A DNA stretch of 6,816 bases from an uncultured Carnobacterium sp. GTDB taxonomy: Bacteria; Bacillota; Bacilli; Lactobacillales; Aerococcaceae. Shown here piece after piece: positions 1 to 5,858 of the stretch. Where the stretch lies: contig CALALK010000206.1 in the NCBI GenBank assembly GCA_937923125.1, positions 1 to 6,816 of the forward strand, written 5' to 3'. Under the pieces are notes generated by a model, which made no database searches, was not told where the DNA came from, and saw nothing but the letters and a program-made list of their open reading frames with translations. Within the stretch, counting starts at the first letter, position 1. Each line of letters starts with the position of its first letter. The position numbers and the translations under genes were made by a program.

Positions 1-81
1 CCGATGAAATGTGGATTCCATCAAAATCAAAAGGCAGAAGCAAAGAAACTCATTAATACAATAGAAGGATTAAAAGGGTAG
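1..81 (+). CDS. 3' end of an unidentified gene (partial)
   Basis: An open frame runs from the first base to a TAG at 79-81 and encodes about 26 residues ending in ...LINTIEGLKG. The tail is Lys/Glu-rich and looks like a C-terminal helix. An in-frame ATG lies at position 4, but no ribosome binding site is visible before it, so this is more likely the end of a gene that starts upstream than a 25-residue gene. The stop is only 4 nt before the ATG of the RNA methyltransferase, so the two are probably co-transcribed. The product is not recognisable from so short a piece. Confidence 0.45.
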   Translation, partial: PMKCGFHQNQKAEAKKLINTIEGLKG

Positions 82-85
82 TTGT

Positions 86-856
86 ATGGATATCATTAGT
101 TCACCTAAGAACGAAAAAATTAAGGAGCTTGTCAAACTTCAGACTGCGAAAGGTCGTAAGAAAGCAGGGATGTATCTTCTCGAAGGAGAGCATCTGGTAG
201 AAGAAGCGATTAAAGAGAAAGCTCCGATTGAATTGATTGTAGTTACTAGTAATCGTCTTGAAGACTACCAAAATTTGTTATCTCAAACTGATGTACAAGT
301 GCTAGTTGTTTCTCAAGAAGTCTTCCATAAGTTATCAATGACGGAAACCACTCAAGGGATTTTAGCAGTTGTGAAGATTGTTAAACAGGAGTCATTGCCT
401 TATAGCGGTCGCTTCATTGTGTTAGATGCAGTTCAAGATCCAGGGAATTTAGGAACGATTGTGAGAACGGCGGATGCTGCCGGATTTGATGCGGTTGTAT
501 TAGGAACAGGAACGGTTGATTTATATAACGATAAAGTTCTTCGATCCATGCAAGGAAGCCATTTCCATATCCCAGTTTTTCAAGCGGATTTGAAAGATTA
601 CTTGCCGACGCTTAAAGACAAAGGTGTACAAGTGGCTGTAACGGCACTGCACCGTGATTCAAAAGATTACACTATCTTACAAGGAGCAACGGATGTAGCG
701 ATCGTCGTTGGTAATGAAGGGCAAGGCGTCTCTGATGACGTGATTGATTTAGCGGATGTTGTAGTGACGATTCCAATGTTTGGAAAAGCAGAATCGTTAA
801 ACGTAGCTATTGCTTCGGCGCTATTAATGTATAAAACGAAAGAGATGAAGGAGTAA
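86..856 (+). CDS. TrmH/SpoU-family RNA 2'-O-methyltransferase
   Basis: This 256-residue protein is a SPOUT-class, SAM-dependent methyltransferase predicted to methylate a ribose 2'-OH in rRNA or tRNA in the cytoplasm. Residues 1-100 form the small N-terminal substrate-binding domain (SpoU_sub_bind type, opening ISSPKNEKIKELVKL, with the typical LLEGEHLVEEA). Residues 108-250 form the knotted SpoU domain. Its three signature motifs are visible: DPGNLGTIVRTADAAGF (Asn121 and Arg127 are the conserved N and R), VVGNEGQGVS (208-216), and IPMFGKAESLNVAIA (229-243), the SAM-binding knot with the catalytic-site Ser/Asn. The length is normal for the YsgA-like group. The start is ATG 86 with an AAAAGGG element about 7 nt upstream. 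The exact target nucleotide cannot be read from sequence; RlmB, TrmH or YsgA-type activity are all possible. It appears to be the middle gene of a tight operon with the partial gene upstream and the small membrane protein 2 nt downstream. Confidence 0.93.
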   Translation: MDIISSPKNEKIKELVKLQTAKGRKKAGMYLLEGEHLVEEAIKEKAPIELIVVTSNRLEDYQNLLSQTDVQVLVVSQEVFHKLSMTETTQGILAVVKIVKQESLPYSGRFIVLDAVQDPGNLGTIVRTADAAGFDAVVLGTGTVDLYNDKVLRSMQGSHFHIPVFQADLKDYLPTLKDKGVQVAVTALHRDSKDYTILQGATDVAIVVGNEGQGVSDDVIDLADVVVTIPMFGKAESLNVAIASALLMYKTKEMKE

Positions 857-858
857 CA

Positions 859-1080
859 ATGGACAATAGACCAAATCCAATGGGAAGGAAACGCCCAATT
901 CTTGAAACGGTTAGAAATATGACGATCATTTTCTTTGCTTTAAGTGGTTTAGCGGCGCTGTACAATTTTGCTCTTGCAGCAAGAGTATTCATCATGGCAG
1001 TAGTGATGTTAGTCATCTATGGGGCAATGTTATTTTCTAAAAAGAAGAAAACAGATGGCGAAGAAAAAGAAACAGAATAG
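859..1080 (+). CDS. small two-helix membrane protein, function unknown
   Basis: This 73-residue protein starts 2 nt after the methyltransferase stop. A good AAGGAG (847-852) lies inside the upstream gene's last codons, 6 nt before the ATG, so translational coupling is likely. Visible layout: a basic N-terminus (residues 1-19, NRPNPMGRKRP), a hydrophobic segment at about 22-40 (TIIFFALSGLAALYNFALA), a second at about 42-59 (VFIMAVVMLVIYGAMLF), then a highly charged tail (SKKKKTDGEEKETE). By the positive-inside rule both ends should be cytoplasmic, making a short membrane hairpin. I recognise no domain or family. The coding call rests on the RBS, the coupled position and a coherent membrane topology. 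The antisense ORF in the same stretch is a shadow. Confidence 0.8.
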   Translation: MDNRPNPMGRKRPILETVRNMTIIFFALSGLAALYNFALAARVFIMAVVMLVIYGAMLFSKKKKTDGEEKETE

Positions 1081-1103
1081 TCGCAATATAGCTGTAAAAT
1101 CAA

Positions 1104-1132
1104 TTGACAGAATGTTCGTCTTTAGGTATACT
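1104..1132 (+). promoter_or_regulatory. promoter of the tRNA-Arg gene
   Basis: TTGACA at 1104-1109 and TATACT at 1127-1132 are separated by exactly 17 bp. This is a full consensus -35 and a 5/6 match -10 for the housekeeping sigma factor. The predicted transcription start, around 1139, lies a few bases before the mature tRNA 5' end at 1144. It is the best-matching promoter in the window, as expected for a stable RNA. Confidence 0.9.
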
Positions 1133-1143
1133 AATTTAGTACT

Positions 1144-1217
1144 GTTTCAGTAGCTCAGCAGGATAGAGCATTCGCCTTCTAAGCGAACGGTCGGGGGTTC
1201 GAATCCCTCCTGAAACG
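1144..1217 (+). tRNA. tRNA-Arg (anticodon UCU)
   Basis: A complete 74-nt cloverleaf can be drawn. The acceptor stem is GTTTCAG (1144-1150) with CTGAAAC (1210-1216). The D-arm is GCTC/GAGC (1153-1156 with 1166-1169). The anticodon stem is TTCGC/GCGAA around the loop CTTCTAA, with the anticodon TCT at 1178-1180. There is a 5-nt variable region and a T-arm with loop TTCGAAT. The discriminator base is G1217. The next bases are CTA, so the 3' CCA is not encoded and must be added by CCA-adding enzyme. It reads AGA and AGG. It has its own promoter and terminator and so forms a single-gene unit between the methyltransferase operon and pflB. Confidence 0.96.
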
Positions 1218-1225
1218 CTAAATTG

Positions 1226-1268
1226 AAGTGAGAATCATTGAATGATATTCGATGGTTCTCACTTTTTT
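1226..1268 (+). terminator. intrinsic terminator of the tRNA-Arg gene
   Basis: The arms 1226-1243 and 1247-1264 form an 18-bp stem with a few G-U wobbles and a 3-nt loop. The core is AAGTGAGAA pairing with TTCTCACTT. The last arm runs directly into six Ts (1263-1268). It sits 9 nt after the tRNA 3' end. The stem is long but not GC-rich. Confidence 0.88.
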
Positions 1269-1328
1269 GTTTTATAACTACCTAATGATTTCGGTTTGAA
1301 AGGGACAATTGTGAATTAAGAGACCACT

Positions 1329-1346
1329 TTGTGAAAATATTCATAC
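1329..1346. promoter_or_regulatory. candidate Rex (or CRP/FNR-type) operator 1
   Basis: TTGTGAAAATATTCATAC matches the Rex consensus TTGTGAA-N4-TTCACAA at 12 of 14 defined positions, with an AT-only spacer. The same bases also read as TGTGA-N6-TCATA, a near-match to CRP/FNR-family sites. It lies about 35 bp upstream of the first extended -10 element (1378-1386). A further lone TTGTGAA half lies exactly 20 bp upstream, at 1309-1315. Confidence 0.5.
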
Positions 1347-1377
1347 TGTTTCAAAAAAATAGTACAGCAAAACTAGC

Positions 1378-1386
1378 TGTTATAAT
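1378..1386 (+). promoter_or_regulatory. upstream pflB promoter candidate (extended -10)
   Basis: TGTTATAAT is a perfect TGnTATAAT extended -10. No good -35 hexamer is seen 16-18 bp upstream, which extended -10 promoters tolerate. Transcription would start near 1393, inside TTTCACAAC (1392-1400), so a protein bound there would sit on the start site. Confidence 0.45.
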
Positions 1387-1469
1387 ACATATTTCACAAC
1401 TGGTAACATTTAAAAATAGCGATTATAACAATATTTAACAAAAACTTTGTATTTTTTTACACTTAAGTA

Positions 1470-1497
1470 TTGCAACTAATTTTTATTGTGTTATAAT
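1470..1497 (+). promoter_or_regulatory. main pflB promoter candidate
   Basis: TTGCAA (1470-1475) and TATAAT (1492-1497) are spaced by 16 bp, with the extended TG at 1489-1490. The predicted start near 1504 gives a 5' UTR of about 50 nt. The -10 region is preceded by TTGTG (1486-1490), part of a regulator half-site motif. This is the most complete promoter ahead of pflB. Confidence 0.7.
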
Positions 1498-1511
1498 ATT
1501 CATGTAGATAG

Positions 1512-1529
1512 CTGTTATAAGTTTCACAA
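1512..1529. promoter_or_regulatory. candidate Rex-type operator 2 in the pflB 5' UTR
   Basis: CTGTTATAAGTTTCACAA has a perfect right half (TTCACAA, 1523-1529) and a 4/7 left half, giving 11 of 14 positions against TTGTGAA-N4-TTCACAA. It lies just downstream of the predicted start of the main promoter, a typical place for a repressor roadblock. The left half is also a TGnTATAAG extended -10-like element, so its role is ambiguous. Confidence 0.35.
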
Positions 1530-1539
1530 CCAATTATCT

Positions 1540-1546
1540 AAGGAGG
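1540..1546 (+). promoter_or_regulatory. RBS that fixes the pflB start
   Basis: AAGGAGG ends 8 nt before the ATG at 1555. The reading frame is open back to a TTG at 1486, but that extension would translate the promoter -10 and this ribosome binding site itself. The ATG at 1555 is therefore the start. Confidence 0.93.
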
Positions 1547-1554
1547 AAAAATAT

Positions 1555-3783
1555 ATGGAACAATGGAACGGTTTTAAAGGTAAAGTATGGAAAGAAGAAG
1601 TTAACGTCCGTGACTTTATCCAAGAAAACTACACACTTTATGAAGGAGACGACAGTTTCTTAGCTGGACCTACTGAAGCTACTAAAGCTTTATGGGCACA
1701 AGTAATGGACTTGAACAAACAAGAACGTGAAGCTGGTGGTGTCTTAGACATGGACACTAAAGTTGTATCAACAATCACTTCACATGGTCCTGGATACTTA
1801 AACAAAGATTTAGAAACAGTTGTTGGTTTCCAAACTGAAAAACCATTCAAACGTAGCTTACAACCATTTGGTGGTATTCGTATGAGTGAACAATCAGCTG
1901 AAGCTTACGGATTCAAGATTGACGAAGAAATTTCTCGTATCTTCCGTGACTGGCGTAAAACTCACAACCAAGGTGTATTCGATGCTTACACTCCAGAAAT
2001 GCGTGCAGCTCGTAAATCAGGTGTTATCACAGGTTTACCAGATGCTTACGGACGTGGACGTATCATCGGTGACTACCGTCGTGTAGCTTTATACGGGGTT
2101 GATCGTTTAATCGCTGAAAAACAAAAAGACTTCGCTAACATTGGCGATGGCACTATGTCTGACGATGTAATTCGTTTACGTGAAGAAGTTTCAGAACAAT
2201 ACCGTGCATTATTAGAATTAAAAGAATTAGGTAACATCTACGGATTCGATATTTCTAAACCAGCTTCTAACGCTCGCGAAGCTTTCCAATGGTTATACTT
2301 AGGATACTTAGCAGCTATTAAAGAACAAAATGGTGCGGCTATGTCTCTTGGACGTACTTCAACATTCTTAGATATCTATGTACAACGTGACTTAGAAAAC
2401 GGAACATTAACTGAAGAACAAGCACAAGAACTTGTTGACCACTTCGTTATGAAATTACGTTTAGTTAAATTCGCTCGTACACCAGAATACAACGCATTAT
2501 TCTCAGGAGACCCAACTTGGGTAACTGAATCAATCGCCGGTGTTGGTGAAGACGGACGTCCATTAGTAACTAAGAACAGTTTCCGTTTCTTACACACATT
2601 AGTAAACTTAGGACCAGCTCCAGAACCAAACTTAACAGTTCTATGGTCAACTCGTTTACCAGAAAACTTCAAATTGTTTGCAGCTAAAACTTCTATTAAT
2701 ACATCTGCAATCCAATATGAAAACGATGATGTAATGCGTCCAGAGTGGGGCGACGACTACGGAATTGCTTGCTGTGTATCTGCTATGCGTATCGGTAAAC
2801 AAATGCAATTCTTCGGAGCTCGTGCTAACTTAGCGAAAACATTATTATATGCGATCAACGGTGGTATCGATGAAAAATCTAAAGCACAAGTTGGTCCTAA
2901 ATATCAACCAATCACTTCAGAGTACTTAGACTACAACGAAGTAATGGAAAAATACAATGACATGATGGAATGGATTTGTGGTTTATACTTAAACACATTA
3001 AACATCATCCACTACATGCATGATAAATACAGCTACGAAAGAATTGAAATGGCATTACATGACACTGAAATTCTACGTACAATGGCAACTGGTATCGCTG
3101 GATTCTCAGTAGCAGTTGACTCATTATCAGCTATTAAATATGCGAAAGTTAAAACTATTCGTGACGAAGATGGCGTTGTTGTTGACTATGAAGTAGAAGG
3201 CGACTTCCCTAAATATGGTAACAACGATGACCGCGCTGATGAAATCGCAATTTGGTTATTGAAAGAATTCATGACTAAAGTTAAAAAACATAAAACTTAC
3301 CGTAATGCTAAACATACAACTTCTATCCTTACAATTACTTCTAACGTAGTTTATGGTAAGAAGACAGGTAACACTCCTGATGGACGTCGTGCTGGCGAAC
3401 CATTTGCACCAGGTGCTAACCCAATGCATGGTCGTGACACACACGGAGCATTAGCTTCATTATCATCAGTAGCTAAAGTACCTTACCAATATGCATTAGA
3501 TGGAATCTCTAATACATTCTCAATCATTCCTAAAGCTTTAGGACGTGAATTAGATGTACAAGAAGAAAACTTAGTTGCTATGTTAGATGGTTATGCTTCT
3601 AAAGGTGGTCACCACTTAAACATCAACGTATTCAACCGTGATACATTATTAGATGCTATGGAACACCCAGAAGAATACCCACAATTAACAATTCGTGTAT
3701 CTGGTTACGCAGTTAACTTCATTAAATTAACTCGTGAACAACAATTAGACGTAATCAACCGTACAATGCACGAAAGCATGTAA
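1555..3783 (+). CDS. pflB: pyruvate formate-lyase (formate C-acetyltransferase)
   Basis: This 742-residue cytoplasmic glycyl-radical enzyme converts pyruvate + CoA to acetyl-CoA + formate in anaerobic fermentation. It is a near full-length member of the family (E. coli enzyme about 760 residues). Key sites are visible: the adjacent catalytic cysteines Cys406-Cys407 in [12 protein letters not shown] (E. coli Cys418/419), and the radical-bearing Gly717 in RVSGYAVNF (E. coli Gly734), 25 residues from the C-terminus as in the family. Conserved landmarks include [43 protein letters not shown] and [19 protein letters not shown]. Codon use is strongly biased (TTA for Leu, CGT for Arg, AAC and TAC favoured), in keeping with very high expression. 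The ATG is chosen because AAGGAGG lies 8 nt upstream. It depends on PflA, encoded downstream, for activation, and would be cleaved by oxygen at Gly717. The leader suggests redox control. Confidence 0.98.
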   Translation: MEQWNGFKGKVWKEEVNVRDFIQENYTLYEGDDSFLAGPTEATKALWAQVMDLNKQEREAGGVLDMDTKVVSTITSHGPGYLNKDLETVVGFQTEKPFKRSLQPFGGIRMSEQSAEAYGFKIDEEISRIFRDWRKTHNQGVFDAYTPEMRAARKSGVITGLPDAYGRGRIIGDYRRVALYGVDRLIAEKQKDFANIGDGTMSDDVIRLREEVSEQYRALLELKELGNIYGFDISKPASNAREAFQWLYLGYLAAIKEQNGAAMSLGRTSTFLDIYVQRDLENGTLTEEQAQELVDHFVMKLRLVKFARTPEYNALFSGDPTWVTESIAGVGEDGRPLVTKNSFRFLHTLVNLGPAPEPNLTVLWSTRLPENFKLFAAKTSINTSAIQYENDDVMRPEWGDDYGIACCVSAMRIGKQMQFFGARANLAKTLLYAINGGIDEKSKAQVGPKYQPITSEYLDYNEVMEKYNDMMEWICGLYLNTLNIIHYMHDKYSYERIEMALHDTEILRTMATGIAGFSVAVDSLSAIKYAKVKTIRDEDGVVVDYEVEGDFPKYGNNDDRADEIAIWLLKEFMTKVKKHKTYRNAKHTTSILTITSNVVYGKKTGNTPDGRRAGEPFAPGANPMHGRDTHGALASLSSVAKVPYQYALDGISNTFSIIPKALGRELDVQEENLVAMLDGYASKGGHHLNINVFNRDTLLDAMEHPEEYPQLTIRVSGYAVNFIKLTREQQLDVINRTMHESM

Positions 3784-3862
3784 TCACCAGAGGTTTTTCA
3801 AGGAGACTGAACCAGATTACACAAAGTGTGAGGTCGACTCGCAAAATTGCTGAAATTTAGAG
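3784..3862. other. spacer between the pflB stop and its terminator, no feature identified
   Basis: These 79 nt follow the pflB stop and precede the terminator stem. They contain an AAGGAGA at about 3800 with no start codon at a usable distance, a tiny ACAC-AAA-GTGT hairpin (3819-3829), and no open frame of note on either strand. It probably forms the pflB 3' UTR. Confidence 0.4.
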
Positions 3863-3894
3863 AACGGATGGGCAAAATCGTCCATCCGTTTTTT
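3863..3894 (+). terminator. intrinsic terminator after pflB
   Basis: AACGGATGG (3863-3871) pairs perfectly with CCATCCGTT (3882-3890). A G-U and a C-G pair extend the stem to 11 bp around a 6-nt loop, and the T-run spans 3889-3894. It should end most pflB transcripts before pflA, allowing far more PflB than PflA, as expected for an enzyme and its catalytic activase. Confidence 0.9.
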
Positions 3895-3924
3895 AATCGA
3901 AACGGTCCCAAAGAACACGAATTG

Positions 3925-3933
3925 TGATATACT
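3925..3933 (+). promoter_or_regulatory. promoter candidate for pflA (extended -10)
   Basis: TGATATACT is a TGnTATACT extended -10, preceded by TTG (TTGTG at 3922-3926). The matching -35 position (around 3905) is poor. The predicted start near 3940 would leave a short leader of under 20 nt before the RBS and ATG. It lies between the pflB terminator and pflA, so pflA can be transcribed independently as well as by readthrough. Confidence 0.5.
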
Positions 3934-3957
3934 AGAAGAGAAAAGATAGGAGGAATA

Positions 3958-4722
3958 ATGATGAGTGAACCAGTAACTGGATATATTCATTCTACAGAGA
4001 GTTTTGGTTCTGTAGACGGACCAGGTATCCGTTTTGTAACCTTCATGCAAGGTTGTCGTATGCGTTGTGAGTTTTGTCATAACCCAGATACTTGGAATAT
4101 TGGGGGCGGTCATCCGATTACTTCTCAAGAATTACTCGATCAAGCATTGCAATATCGTGCATTCTGGGGACGTAAAGGTGGCGTAACTGTCAGCGGAGGA
4201 GAACCTTTATTGCAAATTGATTTCTTAATCGATTTCTTTAAACGTTGTAAGAAAGCTGGAGTACACACAACATTAGACAGTTGTGGAATGCCATTTACGT
4301 ATGACGAACCATTCTTCTCAAAATTTGAAGAGTTATTAGAATATACAGATCTTATTTTATTAGATATTAAACATATTGATGATGAACAACATAAGAAATT
4401 AACAGGATGGACGAATAAAAATATTCTTCAACTAGCAGAGTATTTATCAGAAAAAGGGCAACCAGTATGGATTCGCCACGTGTTAGTTCCGGAACGTTCA
4501 GATTACGATGAATATCTCATCCGATTAAGTGATTTTGTTGCTGGATTGAAGAATGTTTTGAAATTCGAAATCTTGCCATATCATAAATTAGGTGTTTATA
4601 AATGGAAGAACTTAGGAATTCCATATAAATTAGACCATATTGAACCACCAACACAAGAACGTGTGGACAATGCTCGTCGTATTTTAAGAACAGACGAATA
4701 TAAAGGTTATTTAAATGCATAA
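3958..4722 (+). CDS. pflA: pyruvate formate-lyase activating enzyme (radical SAM)
   Basis: This 254-residue cytoplasmic radical SAM enzyme uses a [4Fe-4S] cluster and S-adenosylmethionine to abstract a hydrogen from the PflB glycine, creating its catalytic radical. The cluster motif is CRMRCEFC (Cys33, Cys37, Cys40; CX3CX2C), within the family hallmark SVDGPGIRFVTFMQGC. The SAM-binding SGGEP is at 79-83, and LLDIKH (134-139) and RHVLVPE match conserved active-site segments. Length is normal (E. coli 246). Two ATGs stand in tandem. The first, at 3958, is 4 nt after AGGAGG (3948-3953); the second, at 3961, has the better 7-nt spacing and may be the true start, removing one Met. It follows pflB, the usual arrangement in Firmicutes, but a terminator lies between the genes. 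Confidence 0.97.
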   Translation: MMSEPVTGYIHSTESFGSVDGPGIRFVTFMQGCRMRCEFCHNPDTWNIGGGHPITSQELLDQALQYRAFWGRKGGVTVSGGEPLLQIDFLIDFFKRCKKAGVHTTLDSCGMPFTYDEPFFSKFEELLEYTDLILLDIKHIDDEQHKKLTGWTNKNILQLAEYLSEKGQPVWIRHVLVPERSDYDEYLIRLSDFVAGLKNVLKFEILPYHKLGVYKWKNLGIPYKLDHIEPPTQERVDNARRILRTDEYKGYLNA

Positions 4723-4724
4723 TG

Positions 4725-4766
4725 AAAGAACTGTTATAGTTTAAAAGCTATAACAGTTCTTTTTTT
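4725..4766 (+). terminator. intrinsic terminator after pflA
   Basis: AGAACTGTTATAG (4727-4739) pairs perfectly with CTATAACAGTTCT (4748-4760). The stem extends by two A-T pairs outside and two pairs inside to a TAAA tetraloop. The T-run is 4760-4766. It begins 2 nt after the pflA stop. Confidence 0.93.
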
Positions 4767-4796
4767 CTAGAAATCTTAGAAATAATGCATTATCTA

Positions 4797-4825
4797 TTGG
4801 TTTTAAGTGATAATTATGTTAAAAT
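4797..4825 (+). promoter_or_regulatory. promoter of ppaC
   Basis: TTGGTT (4797-4802) and TAAAAT (4820-4825) have a 17-bp spacer, with an extended TG at 4817-4818. The hexamers are only moderate matches, but spacing and position are right. The predicted start near 4832 gives a 5' UTR of about 29 nt, which contains the RBS AGAGAGG (4847-4853) 7 nt before the ATG. Confidence 0.6.
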
Positions 4826-4860
4826 TGTCAATGTAAATTTATATAGAGAGAGGCCAAATT

Positions 4861-5790
4861 ATGAGTAAATTATTAGTTTTCGGACATCAAAATCCAGATA
4901 CAGACGCGATTACATCAGCGATTTCATATGCTTATTTATTACGTCACTTAGGAGAAGATGCAGAAGCAGTTGCCCTTGGGACTCCAAATGAAGAAACACA
5001 ATATGCTTTAGATTATTTCAAAAAAGAAGCTCCACGAGTGATTGGAGATGTTTCAGAAGAAACAAATCGTGTAGCACTAGTAGACCACAATGAAGTTCAA
5101 CAAAGTGCTACTGGTGTGGAAAAAGTAGAAGTAGAATATGTAGTGGATCACCACCGTATCGCAAACTTCCAAACAGCAAACCCATTATTCTATCGTGCAG
5201 AACCAGTAGGATGTACAAACACAATCCTCTATAAAATGTATAAAGAATATGGTGTTGATATTCCAAAAGATATCGCAGGATTAATGGTCTCTGCTATTGT
5301 TTCAGATACATTATTATTCAAGTCACCTACATGTACACAACAAGATATTGAAGCAGCGACTGACTTAGCAAACATTGCTGAAATCGATGTGAATGTATAT
5401 GGTTTAGAAATGCTAAAAGCTGGTACAAACTTAGGAAATAAATCAACAGATGATTTAATTGACCTAGATGCAAAATCATTCCCAATGGGAGGAGCAAACT
5501 TACGAATTGCGCAAGTAAACGTAGTGGATCCTGAAGAGTTATTAGCGCGTCGCGATGAGTTAGAAGAAAGCATGCGAGTTGCCAATGATAAAAATGGATA
5601 TGATACATTTGTATTTGTCATTACAAACATCTTAACAAGCGTCTCAACAGTATTAGTTGTTGGTGACCATTTAGATAAAGTGGCTCAAGCGTTTAACGCA
5701 AGCTATACAGATGGAGTACTAACACTACCAGGAGTTGTTTCTCGTAAGAAACAAGTTGTCCCACCTTTAACAGTGGCTTTTGAAGGATAA
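4861..5790 (+). CDS. ppaC: manganese-dependent inorganic pyrophosphatase (family II)
   Basis: This 309-residue cytoplasmic enzyme hydrolyses pyrophosphate to two phosphates, pulling forward nucleic acid, protein and activation reactions. It has the same length as Bacillus subtilis PpaC and belongs to the DHH superfamily. The N-terminal DHH domain carries all the metal ligands at family positions: GHQNPDTD (His9, Asp13, Asp15), VDHNE (Asp75), VVDHHR (His97, His98) and SDT (Asp149). The C-terminal DHHA2 domain (about 190-309) ends with the substrate-binding SRKKQ (294-298, including Arg295 and Lys296). There is no CBS-domain insert, so this is the unregulated form. The ATG is preceded by AGAGAGG 7 nt upstream. 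The gene appears monocistronic, with its own promoter and terminator. Confidence 0.98.
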   Translation: MSKLLVFGHQNPDTDAITSAISYAYLLRHLGEDAEAVALGTPNEETQYALDYFKKEAPRVIGDVSEETNRVALVDHNEVQQSATGVEKVEVEYVVDHHRIANFQTANPLFYRAEPVGCTNTILYKMYKEYGVDIPKDIAGLMVSAIVSDTLLFKSPTCTQQDIEAATDLANIAEIDVNVYGLEMLKAGTNLGNKSTDDLIDLDAKSFPMGGANLRIAQVNVVDPEELLARRDELEESMRVANDKNGYDTFVFVITNILTSVSTVLVVGDHLDKVAQAFNASYTDGVLTLPGVVSRKKQVVPPLTVAFEG

Positions 5791-5800
5791 AAATTAACGG

Positions 5801-5841
5801 AGTGGGTGAGGAACATCCTTTAAGTCCTCCCCCACTTTTTT
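5801..5841 (+). terminator. intrinsic terminator after ppaC
   Basis: AGTGGGTGAGGA (5801-5812) pairs with TCCTCCCCCACT (5825-5836) over 11 of 12 positions (T5807/C5830 is mismatched), with a 12-nt loop and a T-run at 5836-5841. It ends only 17 nt before the next gene's ATG, so any expression of that gene from ppaC must pass through it. Confidence 0.87.
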
Positions 5842-5858
5842 AGTAAAGGAAAAGGAAA

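Larger units (their letters stand above)
1275..1554 (+). promoter_or_regulatory. AT-rich regulatory leader of pflB
   Basis: This 280-nt stretch holds no credible gene. It contains two extended -10 promoter candidates, a third TGTTATAA element in the presumed 5' UTR, and an inverted copy of the same 9-mer (1422-1430). It also has two TTGTGAA elements (1309-1315, 1329-1335) and two TTCACAA elements (1393-1399, 1523-1529), plus A/T tracts. The half-sites resemble those of Rex, the NADH/NAD+-sensing repressor known to control fermentation genes in Gram-positive bacteria. They also resemble CRP/FNR-family sites (TGTGA-N6-TCACA). I see no catabolite-response element (cre). The region as a whole is a confident regulatory region; the identity of the regulator is inference. 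Confidence 0.75.

Noticed and set aside
1228..1262. Fur-box-like sequence (GAATCATTGAATGATATTC) in the tRNA terminator
   Set aside because: The symmetry is fully explained by the terminator stem, followed directly by a T-run. Its position after a tRNA makes an iron operator unlikely.
1486..1554. N-terminal extension of PflB from a TTG at 1486
   Set aside because: It would translate the main promoter -10 and the AAGGAGG site, and the extra residues do not match the PflB N-terminus. ATG 1555 with its RBS is the proper start.
1275..1554. Catabolite-response element (cre) ahead of pflB
   Set aside because: I searched for TGnAAnCGnTnnCA-like sequences and found none with the central CG and flanking symmetry.
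2376..2672. Antisense 98-codon open frame inside pflB
   Set aside because: It lies entirely within pflB, has no start signal and no domain.
3817..4128. Antisense 103-codon open frame over the pflB terminator and pflA start
   Set aside because: It runs through the terminator and the conserved pflA cluster motif in reverse, with no domain or RBS. It is a shadow frame.
4727..4760. CTGTTATAG/CTATAACAG in the pflA terminator resembles the TAGCTGTTATAA repeats of the pflB leader
   Set aside because: The shared core is only 7-8 bp of AT-rich sequence, and the stem has an obvious terminator role.
5229..5630. Antisense open frames of 133 and 93 codons across ppaC
   Set aside because: They lie wholly inside a confidently identified gene, have no RBS or recognisable domain, and are explained by codon bias of the sense gene.
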